Of a stretch of DNA of 64,000 nucleotides, positions 1 to 11,790 are shown one piece after another; the stretch's first letter is position 1; the number at the start of each line of letters is the position of its first letter. The notes beneath the pieces were generated by a model. The model had not been told where the DNA came from, ran no database searches, and saw only the letters and a program-made list of their open reading frames with translations. A program made the translations under genes and the position numbers. The stretch is taken from the NCBI GenBank assembly GCA_013076295.1, contig RQOL01000374.1, forward strand, positions 1,550,001 through 1,614,000. The letters run 5' to 3'. The stretch is from Sanderia malayensis (lineage: Eukaryota; Cnidaria; Scyphozoa; Semaeostomeae; Pelagiidae).

Positions 1-50
1 TAGGGGGGAAGATTTGACCTCCCACCTTTACTTTCTTTAGAAATGTTACG

Positions 51-375
51 TCGTAGTATGTATAGTAAGGTATGTATAGTAAGGTATGTATAGTAGGGTA
101 TGTATAGTAGGGTATGTATAGTAGGGTATGTATAGTAGGGTATGTATAGTAGGGTATGTATTGTAGGGTATGTATTGTGGGGTATGTATTGTAGGGTATG
201 TGTTGTATTGTATGTATTGTAGGGTATGTATTGTAGGGTATGTATTGTAGGAAATGTATTGTAGGGTATGTATTGTAGGGTAGGTATTGCAGGGTATGTA
301 TTGTATGGTATGTATTGTAGGGTATGTATGTAGGGTATGTATTCTAGGGTATGTATTGTAGGATATGTATGTAGT
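51..375. repeat. 10-bp minisatellite
   Basis: About 30 tandem copies of a roughly 10-bp unit (GGGTATGTAT with variants GTA/TTG). The first copies carry TAGTA and later copies TTGTA, so the array has drifted directionally. A related TACCTACTAT array in the opposite orientation lies at 54847-55080, also next to the GC-rich dispersed repeat. No coding potential. Confidence 0.9.
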
Positions 376-415
376 ATGTTTGTATGTATGTATGTATGTA
401 TGTATGTATGTATGG
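375..415. repeat. (TATG)n microsatellite
   Basis: A perfect run of TATG tetranucleotides joining the minisatellite to the 115-bp repeat array. The same TATG/CATA tract borders copies of the GC-rich repeat at 14717-14785 and 54847, so it may be the simple-repeat tail of that element. Confidence 0.9.
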
Positions 416-1168
416 GCATGAGCGCAAGCGAATGCAGCGCACGAAGTGCGCCCTATCAGTCAATGTTTCTTGATAATAGATAAACAGGCGAGCGCAGCGA
501 GCTAATCTATTGTACGTGGGGTTGAAAGAGGCATGAGCGCAAGCGAATGCAGCGCACGAAGTGCGCCCTATCAGTCAATGTTTCTTGATAATAGATAAAC
601 AGGCGAGCGCAACGAGCTAATCTATTGTACGTGGGGTTGAAAGAGGCATGAGCGCAAGCGATTGCAGCGCACGAAGTGCGCCCTATCAGTCAATGTTTCT
701 TGATAATAGATAAACAGGCGAGCGCAGCGAGCTAATTTATTGTACGTGGGGTTGAAAGAGGCATGAGCACAAGCCAATGCAGCGCACGAAGTGCGCCCTC
801 TCAGTCAATGTTTCTTGATAATAGATAAACAGGCGAGCGCAGCGAGCTAATCTATTGTACGTGGGGTTGAAAGAGGCATGAGCGCAAGCGAATGCAGCGC
901 ACGAAGTGCGCCCTATCAGTCAATGTTTCTTGATAATAGATAAACAGGCGAGCGCAACGAGCTAATCTATTGTACGTGGGGTTGAAAGAGGCATGAGCGC
1001 AAGCGATTGCAGCGCACGAAGTGCGCCCTATCAGTCAATGTTTCTTGATAATTGATAAACAGGCGAGCGCAGCGAGCTGATCTATTGTACGTGGGGTTGA
1101 AAGAGGCATGAGAGCAAGCGAATGCAGCGCACGAAGTGCGCCCTATCAGTCAATGTTTCTTGATAATA
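416..1168 (+). repeat. 115-bp tandem repeat array (GC-rich dispersed family)
   Basis: Seven copies start at 416, 531, 646, 761, 876, 991 and 1106, giving a period of exactly 115 bp; the last is cut at about 1168. Each unit has a small perfect hairpin (GCGCAC-GAA-GTGCGC), the imperfect palindrome GCGAGCGCAGCGAGC and a spacer containing TCAATGTTTCTTGATAATAG. Copies 2 and 5 share a G-to-A change (GCGCAACGAGC) and copies 3 and 6 share CGATTG, so a three-unit (345-bp) block was duplicated. The family recurs at 14284, 40624, 50717 and 54682. Confidence 0.92.
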
Positions 1169-2072
1169 TACAACATATATATTAGAAAGTGTGATACAAG
1201 ATAGTATTGCATGATCATATATATATGGTATCAGATAGTATAGTATTGCATGGTCATGTATAGTATTTTTGGGTATGTTGTAGCATTATATTTATATTTA
1301 TATTTTTAATGTTGTATTGAATTGAATAGCATGTTCAAGCAGTTTTTTAGGTTTTTGTAGGCAATCATATGTTCTCCAATTTGTTAATTTGTTTCTATAA
1401 TTTGCAATACCCTTCATTGGTAAATACACATGAATGAAGAAGATGCATGATTGATGATAGAATATTAAGAACACACAACAAAGGTTGAAAGGAGATGACT
1501 TCAACTTATAAATTTTATAGTTGCAACAAAATCTGTATATCTTACAACATAAATGCACTATTTACCTCAATATAATTTACCAGTGAAGGGTGCAACATTA
1601 CATATGTTTCTCTTGAAAAGTCTTCATTTTCTGTAGTCATTTCTCATAACTAAATTTCAGACTATAAGGCCACTACCAGGGTGGTTCCACCCACATACTA
1701 ACAATATCATTCTGTGTGACATTTCCAGGAGGCCTCGATTTCAGTTATCTATATTTTATTATAAGTCCATCTTCAATCTGTTGCTGTGGTGTTCATATTC
1801 AAAATTATCTTCAACGCGCCAAAATATTTTCCGTTCGTCCATTGTCAAAAGCAGAGCCACAGCCACAGTCAACAGGTAAAATGTTTTTACCTCATTGCTA
1901 ATATTTTATACCTTTACATATTAATAAAGACAATTACAAATAATACCCGAATTTTTTATTACATGCACAACTATTTCCATGTATTTAATCACTGATGATC
2001 TTCCTTTTCCAGTCTTCGTTTTGTTTTCAAATTGTTTTCGTTCGACCTTCCTGCTGAAGAAAAAAAGATTTC
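1169..2072. other. AT-rich stretch without recognisable gene
   Basis: Only short, low-complexity ORFs are present. I see no conserved motif, repeat or RNA gene. Confidence 0.5.
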
Positions 2073-3480
2073 GGTATGTACTTTCAGTTCAATGCTACTT
2101 GGATAATGAGATTTTCCTTTACCATTATGATCACCAACCATATGTATAACTTATTAGTTACCATTTCAATCACAATTAGAATCTTATTCTCTTTCCAGTA
2201 TTTGCAGTTTGGCAGTTGCCCATTGATCTTTATTTCATTCAGATTTTTGGTATGTACTTTCAGTTCAATGTTACTTGGATAATGAGATTCTCCATTAATA
2301 TTGTCTTCACCAAGCATATGTATATCTTACTACTTACCATATAAATCACAATTATCTTATTATTTTTCCAGTATTTGCAGTTTGGCAGTTGCCCTGCCCA
2401 TTGATTTTAATTTTGTTTAACACATTTTTGGTATGTATTTTCAGTTCAATGTTACTTGGATAATGAGATTCTCCATTACTATTGTCTTCACCAAGCATAT
2501 GTATAACTTACTACTTACCATTTCAATCACAATTATCTTATTATTTTTCCAGTATTTGCAGTTTGGCAGTTGCCCTGCCCATTGCTTTTAATTTTGTTTA
2601 ACACATTTTTGGTATGTATTTTCAGTTCAATGTTACTTGGATAATGAGATTCTCCATTACTATTGTCTTCACCAAGCATATGTATAACTTACTACTTACC
2701 ATTTCAATCACAATTATCTTATTATTTTTCCAGTATTTGCAGTTTGGCAGTTGCCCTGCCCATTGATTTTAATTTTGTTTAACACATTTTTGGTATGTAT
2801 TTTCAGTTCAATGTTACTTGGATAATGAGATTCTCCATTACTATTGTCTTCACCAAGCATATGTATAACTTACTACTTACCATTTCAATCACAATTATCT
2901 TATTATTTTTCCAGTATTTGCAGTTTGGCAGTTGCCCTGCCCATTGCTTTTAATTTTGTTTAACACATTTTTGGTATGTATTTTCAGTTCAATGTTACTT
3001 GGATAATGAGATTCTCCATTACTATTGTCTTCACCAAGCATATGTATAACTTACTACTTACCATTTCAATCACAATTATCTTATTATTTTTCCAGTATTT
3101 GCAGTTTGGCAGTTGCCCTGCCCATTGATTTTAATTTTGTTTAACACATTTTTGGTATGTATTTTCAGTTCAATGTTACTTGGATAATGAGATTCTCCAT
3201 TACTATTGTCTTCACCAAGCATATGTATAACTTACTACTTACCATTTCAATCACAATTATCTTCTTCTTTTTCCACTATTTGCAGCTTGGCAGTTTGACT
3301 TCCATTTTCTTTTACATTGTCCAGGTTTTGGTATGTACTTTTCTTTCAATGTCTCTAACATAGTGACATTCTCCATCACTATTATGTTCACCAACCATAT
3401 GTATAACTTACTACTTGCCAATAAAATCACTATTATGTTATTACTTTTTCAGTATTTGCAGTTTAGCAGTTCTCCTTTGA
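2073..3480 (+). repeat. 181-bp tandem array with splice-site-like borders
   Basis: Eight copies, with the landmark GGTATGTA at 2073, 2249, 2430, 2611, 2792, 2973, 3154 and 3330 (periods 176, 181 x5, 176). The outer copies are diverged and the five central ones nearly identical, as expected for unequal exchange. Central copies alternate CATTGATTTT and CATTGCTTTT, giving a 362-bp dimer. Each unit has a pyrimidine tract ending TTTTTCCAG, then about 59 bp, then G|GTATGTA, which looks like an acceptor, a mini-exon and a donor. One frame of the 59-bp segment is open but there is no protein-level support. Confidence 0.88.
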
Positions 3481-3601
3481 ATTTGTATCATGTTATGTTA
3501 TTTTGTATCAGTACCACTTCATGCAAACATGTTCTGTTTTTCACACACCAATTATCCTTATTAAAGAAAAACAACTATAATTTGTTTGCTTTAAGGTTAT
3601 C

Positions 3602-4199
3602 ATGGCTTCAAAGTACGGAAGTGCAACAAAAAAGCCTGAGCCAGAAAAAAAATGGTAATCTGGCTAGGTGATGAAGCAAAAGTAATTATAGCAAATATAT
3701 ATTAATTCATTATTAATCAGTTTTTTTGCACAATTCACAATAATTATTTCATATTTCATGGTTATTGTTTTCGTGGAAAATTCTTTTATTGTTTGCTTTT
3801 GTATCCTAGGAAATAACATACAAAGACATTTTCAGTCTGAAGAGGGAATGTGCTGCCCAATTCAAAGAATTGGGCAGCACTAAAAAATTCTCCCTCCATG
3901 ACAAGGAAGGGAAAAGACTCCCCGCCAAAGAAATAATGTAAGTATACCTTCTGTATTTGTAGCTCAGTTGTGCAATTGATATATTCCAAATATCGCATAA
4001 TATCCTTTCACCAGAAAAACAACCTATAACATAATTGTGTATTCACAGATCACAGAAGGAGGCCTTTGTCAGGATTGGCAAAGGCCAAAGAAAGGCAAAA
4101 AACGAGAAAAAGGGTGGGAAGGCCACCAAAGAATTTGCCAGAACATTGATGGTGGCCATGCCCACCCAATCATCATCATCTGGGTGCCGTCTCCGGTAG
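3602..4199 (+). CDS. Partial three-exon gene, unknown product, 3' end running into a LINE
   Basis: A phase-consistent model can be drawn. Exon 1 (3602-3654) starts with ATG and encodes MASKYGSATKKPEPEKK. After an intron (3655-3835, GTAATC...TTTCAG), exon 2 is 3836-3937 (basic, containing KKFSLHDKEGKRLPAKEI). After a second intron (3938-4048, GTAAGT...CACAG), exon 3 begins at 4049 (QKEAFVRIGKGQRKAKN, lysine-rich). The frame then enters the 3' end of the antisense LINE near 4150 and stops at TAG 4197-4199, so the natural end is lost. The highly charged product could be nuclear or nucleic-acid binding, but I do not recognise the family. A 13-bp perfect hairpin lies inside exon 2. The 181-bp array just upstream could hold its 5' exons; this is inference. 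Confidence 0.4.
3851..3879. repeat. 13-bp perfect inverted repeat inside an exon
   Basis: Arms TGCTGCCCAATTC and GAATTGGGCAGCA separated by AAA, within the second exon of the gene model at 3602. Confidence 0.85.
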
Positions 4200-4838
4200 G
4201 AGGTTGGCTACCATGGATCGCCATCTATTGCGGTCACTCGCTATCCGCGAGCATTCCGCATACGACTTGTCAGTCCATTTTGTGATGTTGTCACTCCACT
4301 TCAGTCTAGGTCTTCCTCTCCCGCGTTTACCATTTACCATTCCTTCGCATAGTTCCTTTCCAAGACATGGATGTCGTAAAATGTGACCGAAGTACTTCAA
4401 TTTTCGTTCTTTTATCATTCCCATTAGCTTCCTCCTTTCATTCACAAGGGTGAGAACTTCCACATTACTTTTCTTTGCTGTCCACGGCACTTTCATTATT
4501 CTGCGGTAGATCCACATTTCAAAAGCCTCCAGTTTTGTCTGCATCACCTTATTAATTGTCCATGCCTCAGCTCCGTACATTAGTGTAGGCCAAATGTAGC
4601 ACTTAGCCAAACGTATTCTAACTTTCACAGATATCTTTCCCGAAACAAGTAGCGCTTTCATTTGATTAAATGCAGATCTTGCTATTTCAATACGTCTTTT
4701 TATTTCAGTTTCACATTTTCCATCTTCCGTGATCATATGACCTAGATACACAAACTTTTGCACTTGTTCCAGTTTGTCTCCTTTAACATGGGTCGTAACT
4801 TTCGTAGCCCAAAGGGCTGCTAAAATCATGCAGGACAT
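4172..4838 (-). pseudogene. 5'-truncated LINE: C-terminal part of endonuclease/reverse transcriptase ORF
   Basis: A minus-strand ORF of about 210 residues matches the region after the RT palm in non-LTR retrotransposons. It has a YLGHMITEDGKCETEIKRRI stretch, then LMYGAEAWTI, then LKYFGHILRH and a basic GKRGRGRPRLKW segment, ending RWRSMVANLL. This C-terminal pattern is typical of animal RTE/I-like endonuclease-RT proteins. The RT catalytic core and endonuclease are absent, so the copy is 5'-truncated near 4800, the usual result of incomplete target-primed reverse transcription. The element 3' end carries a short GAT repeat (TCATCATCATC on the plus strand at about 4170). The remaining ORF has no stop, so the insertion is fairly young. 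It interrupts the gene at 3602-4150. Confidence 0.85.
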
Positions 4839-4879
4839 GTGTAAATAAATAGTTTCCTAACTAATTTACACATGTCCTG
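4831..4879. repeat. 16-bp inverted repeat at the LINE 5' junction
   Basis: Arms CAGGACATGTGTAAAT (4831-4846) and its reverse complement (4864-4879) with a 17-bp loop, just beyond the 5'-truncated end of the LINE. It may be a small foldback element or a by-product of LINE insertion. Confidence 0.7.
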
Positions 4880-6687
4880 TTTTTGACCATGCATGAAAGA
4901 AATAGAAACATTTAAACCATCATAAAATTACAACTGCTGACATGAACACAAAATATTGACTAAAATTATCTACTTTTCAAACACAAAATTTGAAAAACAT
5001 TTCACACTTTTTGTTCATGCATGGTCAAAGTTTCATTATTATTTGTTCACATTATATGTTCCAAATGTTCTTATTTTATATGTTCCAAATGTTCCAAATT
5101 ATATGTTCCAGTATTTTTAATATTTCAATCATATTTTTAATAATTCAGAATGCTTTATAAATTATAAATGTTTGCATGATTTCGTTGCAAAACCTTCACT
5201 TAATAACTTACCAATGCATGATATTCATTTTCATGAATGTGATGTTACAGTGTTGTAGTTGCACCAATTATAGTGGTAATGGTGGTCATTTATTCCCAGT
5301 ATGATTCGTTTTTAAGCGATTTTTGCAGTCTAAACTCAGAAAATGAGGCTGGAGTTAACACATTCTGAACAGTGAGTCAAAACATTTTATACATACTCCT
5401 CAGATGGAAATGATGAGTTGCAGATGCAGTTGGATTCTCACCATGCCTTTCCTCAAGCTACTACTTTGCTGGTATTCCATCGCCGCCATGATATACTTCA
5501 ATTTCACGTGCAATTTCTCCCTCCTACCTTCATAACAAATCTGAAGGATGAAGGGGAATTCCCTTTTCACTGACAAGTTTCCCGCCTTTTCTAACACGTG
5601 ACGTATATAAACCAATCGTAGGAGTCGTATAGTACAATAGAAAATATCGCGCCTCTTCTAATTATTTGCACTATTAGAATTTGTCTCATTGTAGCTGGCC
5701 GATTTTTTAAACGGCTGTAATTCTACCAACTTATTTATCGCTGAGTAAGTATTATAAACGTTGTTTTATAATTATACGCTAACAAGCTTATTCATCACTA
5801 TTGCGCTTAATAATGTCACTAATTTTTGCTTTCCTTCCTATTTTTGTAATGACAACAACCAATGTTGTTAAGGTTGCATTTTTTATTTATTGAATGTTTC
5901 CATTTTACAACAATTTTAATTTCTTTTTTCTTTCTGAACCTAGATTCAAAGACACAAGCTCGGTAAGAATATAATTAATTAATTTCAGGTTTTGTTCTTC
6001 TATTTAGCTCTTGAATTCTGTTCTTTCCTTATAAATAGAGGCCTGACCAGTTCGATTTTCAAATAACGGACACCTCTCTTTCACAGACTTTCAACAATGA
6101 ATTTATATTTTGTTTTTAAACGTTTCTCTTTGTGAACTTAACTTTTGTACAACAAACTACTTTTTATGACATAATAAAACATCGTGTTCGTTTTAAAATA
6201 ACTATATAAACAAACATTAAATGGGCTGTTTTCGACAAATTTACTCTTCATTATTAAATACATTTTGAACACTTTTAAAACTGAACTGTCTTCAACAGGT
6301 TAATTTTAATTAAACTCGGGTATTCTGAGTTTCTTTTCAATCTTTGTTATTAATAGTTTTGATATCAATTTACTCTTATATTTTAGTGACTGTTTTATTA
6401 ACAGAAACGACCACAGTTGAACGTAAGTATATTCCTGGAAAAACATCGCACATTAGATCATATAGCAATACCTCTTTATTATCTTTCTTACAAAATTTGA
6501 CATACCATTACGGAACTCTAGGAATATATAATGTTTTTTCTTTGTGTTGCAGATTTAAACAAGGCTGTAATTATCATCATTGTTGTTGCTATTTAGGCCA
6601 TTTTCAACAAGCAATAACATTCACAATAATATTGCCTAATTGTATATCTCATACTTTATACTTCTTTTTCATATCACAACTTGCAAC
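4880..6687. other. Non-coding stretch upstream of the Helitron ORF
   Basis: AT-rich, with only short unsupported ORFs. The Helitron 5' terminus (expected to begin TC) should lie here but I could not place it. Confidence 0.5.
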
Positions 6688-9600
6688 ATGCCGCGCAAGG
6701 CCAAGAAAAGTATTACAGGAGCAGGACGGAGAAATCAGATGAGGCAGTATCGTCAGTACCAAAGAGAGCAGAACGAGCAACCTCAGCTTCCGGAGGCAGA
6801 ACTTACCCATGAAGAACTTGCAGCCCTCAACGATCTTCAGCAAATGCAACTCGAAAACCGTCAGCTAGAAGCCCCTGAATATCAGCCATTTCCTGCACAG
6901 TATCCCCTTCCACAGATACAGCCAATGGAGATGGACATGGAGCCAGAGCTTCCCATTCAGAACCAAGAGCTTCAAGCAGCAGGACAACCTGCAGACATCG
7001 AGATGCACGATGCAGTTCCAGTACCTGATGAAAATCAGATACCAGAACCCGTTGAAGATCAGCAAATGCAAGTTGACAATGAAGCTGAAAACCTCATCCC
7101 CTTCTCCCCATTACCACATCACTTGAACAAAATGAACAGAACATGCATTCATTGTGGTGCAAAGTACTTCAAAGAAGAACAAAACACAAAAAAACAGTAC
7201 AACAAATGTTGCATGGGAGGTTTAATCACTCTGGATGAAATTCAACCACCTCCAAACAGTGTCATGCATTTATACACTGGTGATACTGCCGAATCAAGAT
7301 ATTTCTTAAAGCATTTCCGCCAATACAACTCATTAATGGCCATGGCATCATGGAAGGCTAATGTTGTACGTCATGCCAGAGCTGGACCACCAGTTATCAC
7401 AATTCACGGAAAGGCATATCACATGACCGGTAACTAACATCTATTCCTTTCATACAATATTTCTAACTTCCAGAAGTTCAGTTTAACATAACTTATTATT
7501 GACTTATGAGTTCTACCCTAAATTCATATTTTCATACATATGCTTTGTTTTTAGTTAATTGCATTAATTATCACAGGTGTAACAGAAACAGACAGATCCA
7601 GAAAATACGCAGAACTCTACATCATGGATACGCTACAAGCATTGCAGGAACGGCAAAACACTGCAAGAGAACAACGTCTTGATTTGGACATTGTTGCACT
7701 TCTCCAGAATGAATTGATGGCAGTCAATCGATTTGCACAACATTATCGAGGCATGGGTGAAATATTGGAGGAACAGCGGCAGCAAGCTATTGCAAACAAT
7801 CAGCCTGTTCCGACATTCAAAATGATCATCACAGGTCGCCCACAGCAAGATCGCAGATACGATAATCCAACTGCCAGAGAAATTGCAGCTATATATACTG
7901 TACAAAATGGAGGTGCACCAAATCCTGATGACAGAGAACTGCAAGTTCAAACAAGACGCGGAGATCTTATGAAGATTTACGCAACCAGTCCAAGTGCCGA
8001 TCCTCTCACGTATCCATTGATATTCTTTCACGGTGACAGTGGTTACAGTTTGGACCTGCAACGATTGCCGACTGCAAACGTAAGGGGTCAGCAAAACATG
8101 AATCGTATCCGACGCACCAGACTAACCCTCGCTGAATACTATTCATACAGAATCCAGGTCAGGGATGCATTCTCAACCATCCACATTGCATCACTTCTAT
8201 TTCAACAGTATCTGGTAGATGCATATACGAAGATAGAAGGCAATAAACTGCACTGGATTATGAAAAATCAGCGTCAGCTTCGTGTTGACACGTATCGTGG
8301 CCTGATGGATCATCTCCACAGAAGAGCTGAAATCGAAAACCAGATGGCCAGGGCTAACAATCCGAATCAGCCCATACATATTGATGTTGGCCGTGTTATC
8401 ATTCTACCGTCATCCTTTCCAGGTAGCCAAAGAAACATGTATCAACATTTTCAAGATGCAATGACAATCGTAAGGAAGTATGGCAAGCCAGACATCTTCC
8501 TCACAATGACTGCCAATCCTAAATGGAAGGAGATCGAAGAAAACATTTATCCGTATCAGACGGCCAATGATCGACCAGACATTGTCACTCGAGTATTTCA
8601 ACTCAAACTCAAAGAACTACTCGAAGACATACTACATAACAACATTCTTGGACATATCACTGCCCATGTGTATGTCATAGAATTTCAGAAGAGAGGACTA
8701 CCACACGCACACATGATTCTGTTTCTTTCGCAAGCTGATAAACCCAGAACACCACTACAGGTATTGTTGACATGTACTAATAACTCTTTCTCTCATTGCT
8801 AAATTTATATCCAATGCACAGTACAACTGTTCTGTACTACATTTCTATTATACAATTGTTTATTATATTCATTGTCAGGTGGACCAACTGATATCAGCAG
8901 AGATTCCAGACCCACAGGATGCAAAATACCACAAGTTGGTCCTAAAACACATGACACATGGACCCTGTGGAGTTTTAAATCCTCAGTGCGTGTGCATGGA
9001 AAACAACACTTGCAAAAAGCGCTTTCCAAAAGAACAAGTTGCTGACACTCAAATCAATGTCAACGGCTATCCTCTCTATAGACGACGATGTCTTCATCCA
9101 GTCAATGTAAATGATCGCATTTTGGATGATACGTGGGTAGTGCCACACAACAGACATCTACTCATCAAATATCAGTGTCATATCAACGTGGAAATATGCA
9201 GTACAGTAAAAAGTGTCAAGTACATTTTCAAATATATCCACAAAGGACATGATATGGCACATGTTGAAATTCTTGAGGAAAATCAACAGCAAGTACCTCA
9301 AGACATTGAACACGACGAGGTGCGCCAATACATCAATGCAAGATATATTGGACCACATGAAGCTGTCTATCGGCTTATGCAGTTCCCCATGCACGACAAA
9401 AGCCACACAGTCAAACGGCTCTCTGTTCATCTACCATTTGAGCAACAAGTCATCTTTCATGACAATGATGACGAACAAAGACTCAACAACATTGGTGATA
9501 GAACAACACTCACAGCATGGTTTGAACTCAACCAGCAAGATCCAGCTGCACGTCAGTACCTCTATCATGAGATACCAGAGCATTATGTCTTCCAGGAGCG

Positions 9601-10129
9601 TTCAAAACATGGACACCCAGACAACGAAGAACAATGCCAATCATTGGTAGAGTAACTCAAGTGCAGCCGAGACCTTGCGAGCAAAAATTTGCACTCAGAC
9701 TTTTGCTATTGCATCAACGAGGAGCTACTTCATTTGAAGACCTTCGTACAGTAGAAGGTAATCTATGTGACTCCTTCAAAGATGCAGCACTAGCTCTAGG
9801 GCTATTAGAAGATGATGCCGAAGTCACACGTTGCCTTGATGAAGCTGTCATCTTCAATATGCCTTCACAACTCAGACAGTTGTTTGCACCATTGCTACTC
9901 TTTCAAACGCCATCAGACATCAGAACTCTCTTCAACGCCTTCAAAGAAGCAATGAGTGAAGATTTTGTCAGACGTGATCAACTCAACAATCCAGACATAA
10001 CCTTCCAAGACAGACACATGTATCAATGTCTACATGATATTGACAACAATTTGAAGGTTCATGGTTTGTCCATCACGAATTACGATCACCTTCCTCAGCT
10101 ACCGGCCGACTTTGTCATTCCAGAACAAG
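6688..10129 (+). pseudogene. Helitron Rep (zinc finger and HUH endonuclease), frameshifted
   Basis: I take the ATG at 6688 (MPRKAKK, a basic N-terminus). A Gln/Glu/Pro-rich linker is followed by a Cys-rich finger (CIHCGAKYF...CCMGG, about 7140-7220). Exon 1 ends at 7429 in phase 1 and joins exon 2 at 7577. The HUH motif is GLPHAHMILF (about 8698-8727). Exon 2 ends at 8760 on a codon boundary and exon 3 starts at 8879. The two-tyrosine segment is KYIFKYIHKG (about 9220-9250). Near 9601 the frame changes by one base (upstream ...YVFQER, downstream KTWTPRQRR). The downstream part includes GATSFEDLR and ends at 10129. Rep nicks and joins DNA strands during rolling-circle transposition. The frameshift should make this copy non-autonomous. 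Confidence 0.9.
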
Positions 10130-10223
10130 GTGATTTACAACTTAACATGATGATATTCATTGTAATAATTTAGCCAATATATACTTCTATTTCTACCAAA
10201 TTAACTATTGTTTATGTTTTCAG

Positions 10224-11790
10224 AGGAAGATCACATGGATGTTGAAAACGAAAGAGAGCAAGGAGAAGAAATGCGCGCTGCATTGAATGCAGAACAACAA
10301 GTGGTATACACAGCCATTATTCAAGCAATTGAGGCACAATCAGAACAAAACTGTCACTTTCTCGACGGACCAGCTGGCACAGGGAAAACATTTCTCTACA
10401 ACACGTTGGTTCGTAATCTTCATGCATCTGGACACATAGTTCAGTGCATGGCTTGGTCAGGAATTGCAGCTACACTGCTTATTAACGGAAGAACATCACA
10501 TTCACAATTCCAAATTCCAATACCATTGAAGCTGGAATCAACATGCAATGTCAAGAGACAGAGCCGAAGAGCACAAGTGTTGCGTGAAACAACCCTGTTC
10601 ATATGGGATGAAGCTTCAATGATACCAGCATTGGCATTACAAGCAGTTGACAGACTGCTTCGGGATATCACACGAGTTGACAAGCCATTTGGTGGTAAAT
10701 TCATGTTACTTGGTGGCGATTTCAGACAAGTTCTACCTGTTGTCCCCAAAGCAGGAAAAGAGAAAATCGTATCAGAGAGTCTTAAATCATATCAAATCAG
10801 TGATTTATGGGCACAGTTTCAACAACATCGCCTGCACACAAACATGAGAGCTGTTCAAGATGAATTTTACAGAGAATTCTCAGAATGGCTTCTAAGACTC
10901 GGCAACAAACAAGAACGACATGATGCACTTGACAATATCACTTTGCCACATCAAATATGCACATCTTCGCAAGAGGAAATGCTCAACTTCATATATCCCA
11001 GCCTAATACACCGCAGTCGCGCCTCATGCTGGATCCGGTAACCATGTCAGAACGTTGTTGTCTTACCCCAAAGAATGACTTCTCACATCAAATCAATGAC
11101 ATCATTCTGGAAAGACTACAAACTCCTGAAAGAACATACTACAGCACAGATAATGTGATAACAGAGGATCCAGATGAGGAGGCGGCATATCCAATTGAGT
11201 TTCTTAACAATCTCACTCCTAACGGAATGCCATTACATCGACTTAGACTCAAGGTATAATTTTTCTATATGTACTAATTGTACATTAATTCTACACTTAG
11301 TTTAAATATTAATGATGGTCCTTCGATGATATACTTCGTAATCTCGAATATTCCTTATTATAGGTTGGTGCAACAATCATTCTTCTGAGGAATCTAAATC
11401 CAAAGAAAGGCCTTTGCAATGGCACAAGACTCATTGTACGCCATCTCCGACGTAACGTGATCACAGCAGAGATCATCACGAAGGAAACAGAGGAACAGAG
11501 GCCAACAGGTCATGATTCCCAGAATAACAATGTCAACACAGGACACTGAGATGCCGTTCAACATCAAGCGACGGCAATTTCCAGTCAGACTAGCATACTG
11601 CCTTACTATCAACAAGGCACAGGGACAATCTCTGAGGTATGTTGGTTTGTATTTACCTGAGCCCGTGTTCACACATGGTCAGTTATATGTGGCCATGTCC
11701 AGAGCAACATCATTTGACGGGCTCAAAGTATTCCTCCCAGAGGAAACACACAGGAAGACAAAAAACATTGTCTTCCAAGAAGTCCTGTAA
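10224..11790 (+). pseudogene. Helitron Pif1-like helicase domain, frameshifted
   Basis: Continues the Rep reading frame after the 10130-10223 intron. It shows Walker A GPAGTGKTFLYN, motif II LFIWDEASM, motif III-like LLGGDFRQVLPVV, and the C-terminal helicase signatures LTPNGMPLHRLRLKV, LTINKAQGQSLRYVGLYLPE and HGQLYVAMSRATS. An intron at about 11255-11363 joins RLRLK to VGATIILLRNLNP. Two further frameshifts are seen, one near 11000-11012 and one at about 11480-11505. The stop is at 11790. The helicase is the 5'-3' DNA-unwinding module that is fused to Rep in Helitrons. Confidence 0.9.

Larger units (their letters stand above)
6688..11790 (+). mobile_element. Helitron rolling-circle transposon, coding part
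   Basis: One continuous plus-strand coding region for a Rep-helicase protein, interrupted by four short GT-AG introns (7430-7576, 8761-8878, 10130-10223 and 11255-11363) and three frameshifts. The order is zinc finger, HUH Rep and Pif1-like helicase, as in autonomous animal Helitrons. The element termini (5' TC, 3' hairpin plus CTRR) were not identified, so the true boundaries lie outside these coordinates. Confidence 0.93.

Noticed and set aside
51..415. Telomere
   Set aside because: The unit GGGTATGTAT is not the metazoan TTAGGG telomere repeat, and sequence on both sides is ordinary interspersed DNA.
416..1168. CRISPR array
   Set aside because: Whole 115-bp units are repeated without unique spacers, and the genome is eukaryotic.
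2076..3671. Short ORFs (MYFQFN..., MYFSFN...) as genes
   Set aside because: They are translations of the 181-bp tandem repeat, recurring with the period and lacking any conserved motif.
9213..9650. Alternative-frame ORF across the Helitron Rep
   Set aside because: A shadow of the true Rep frame, which carries the catalytic motifs over the same stretch.
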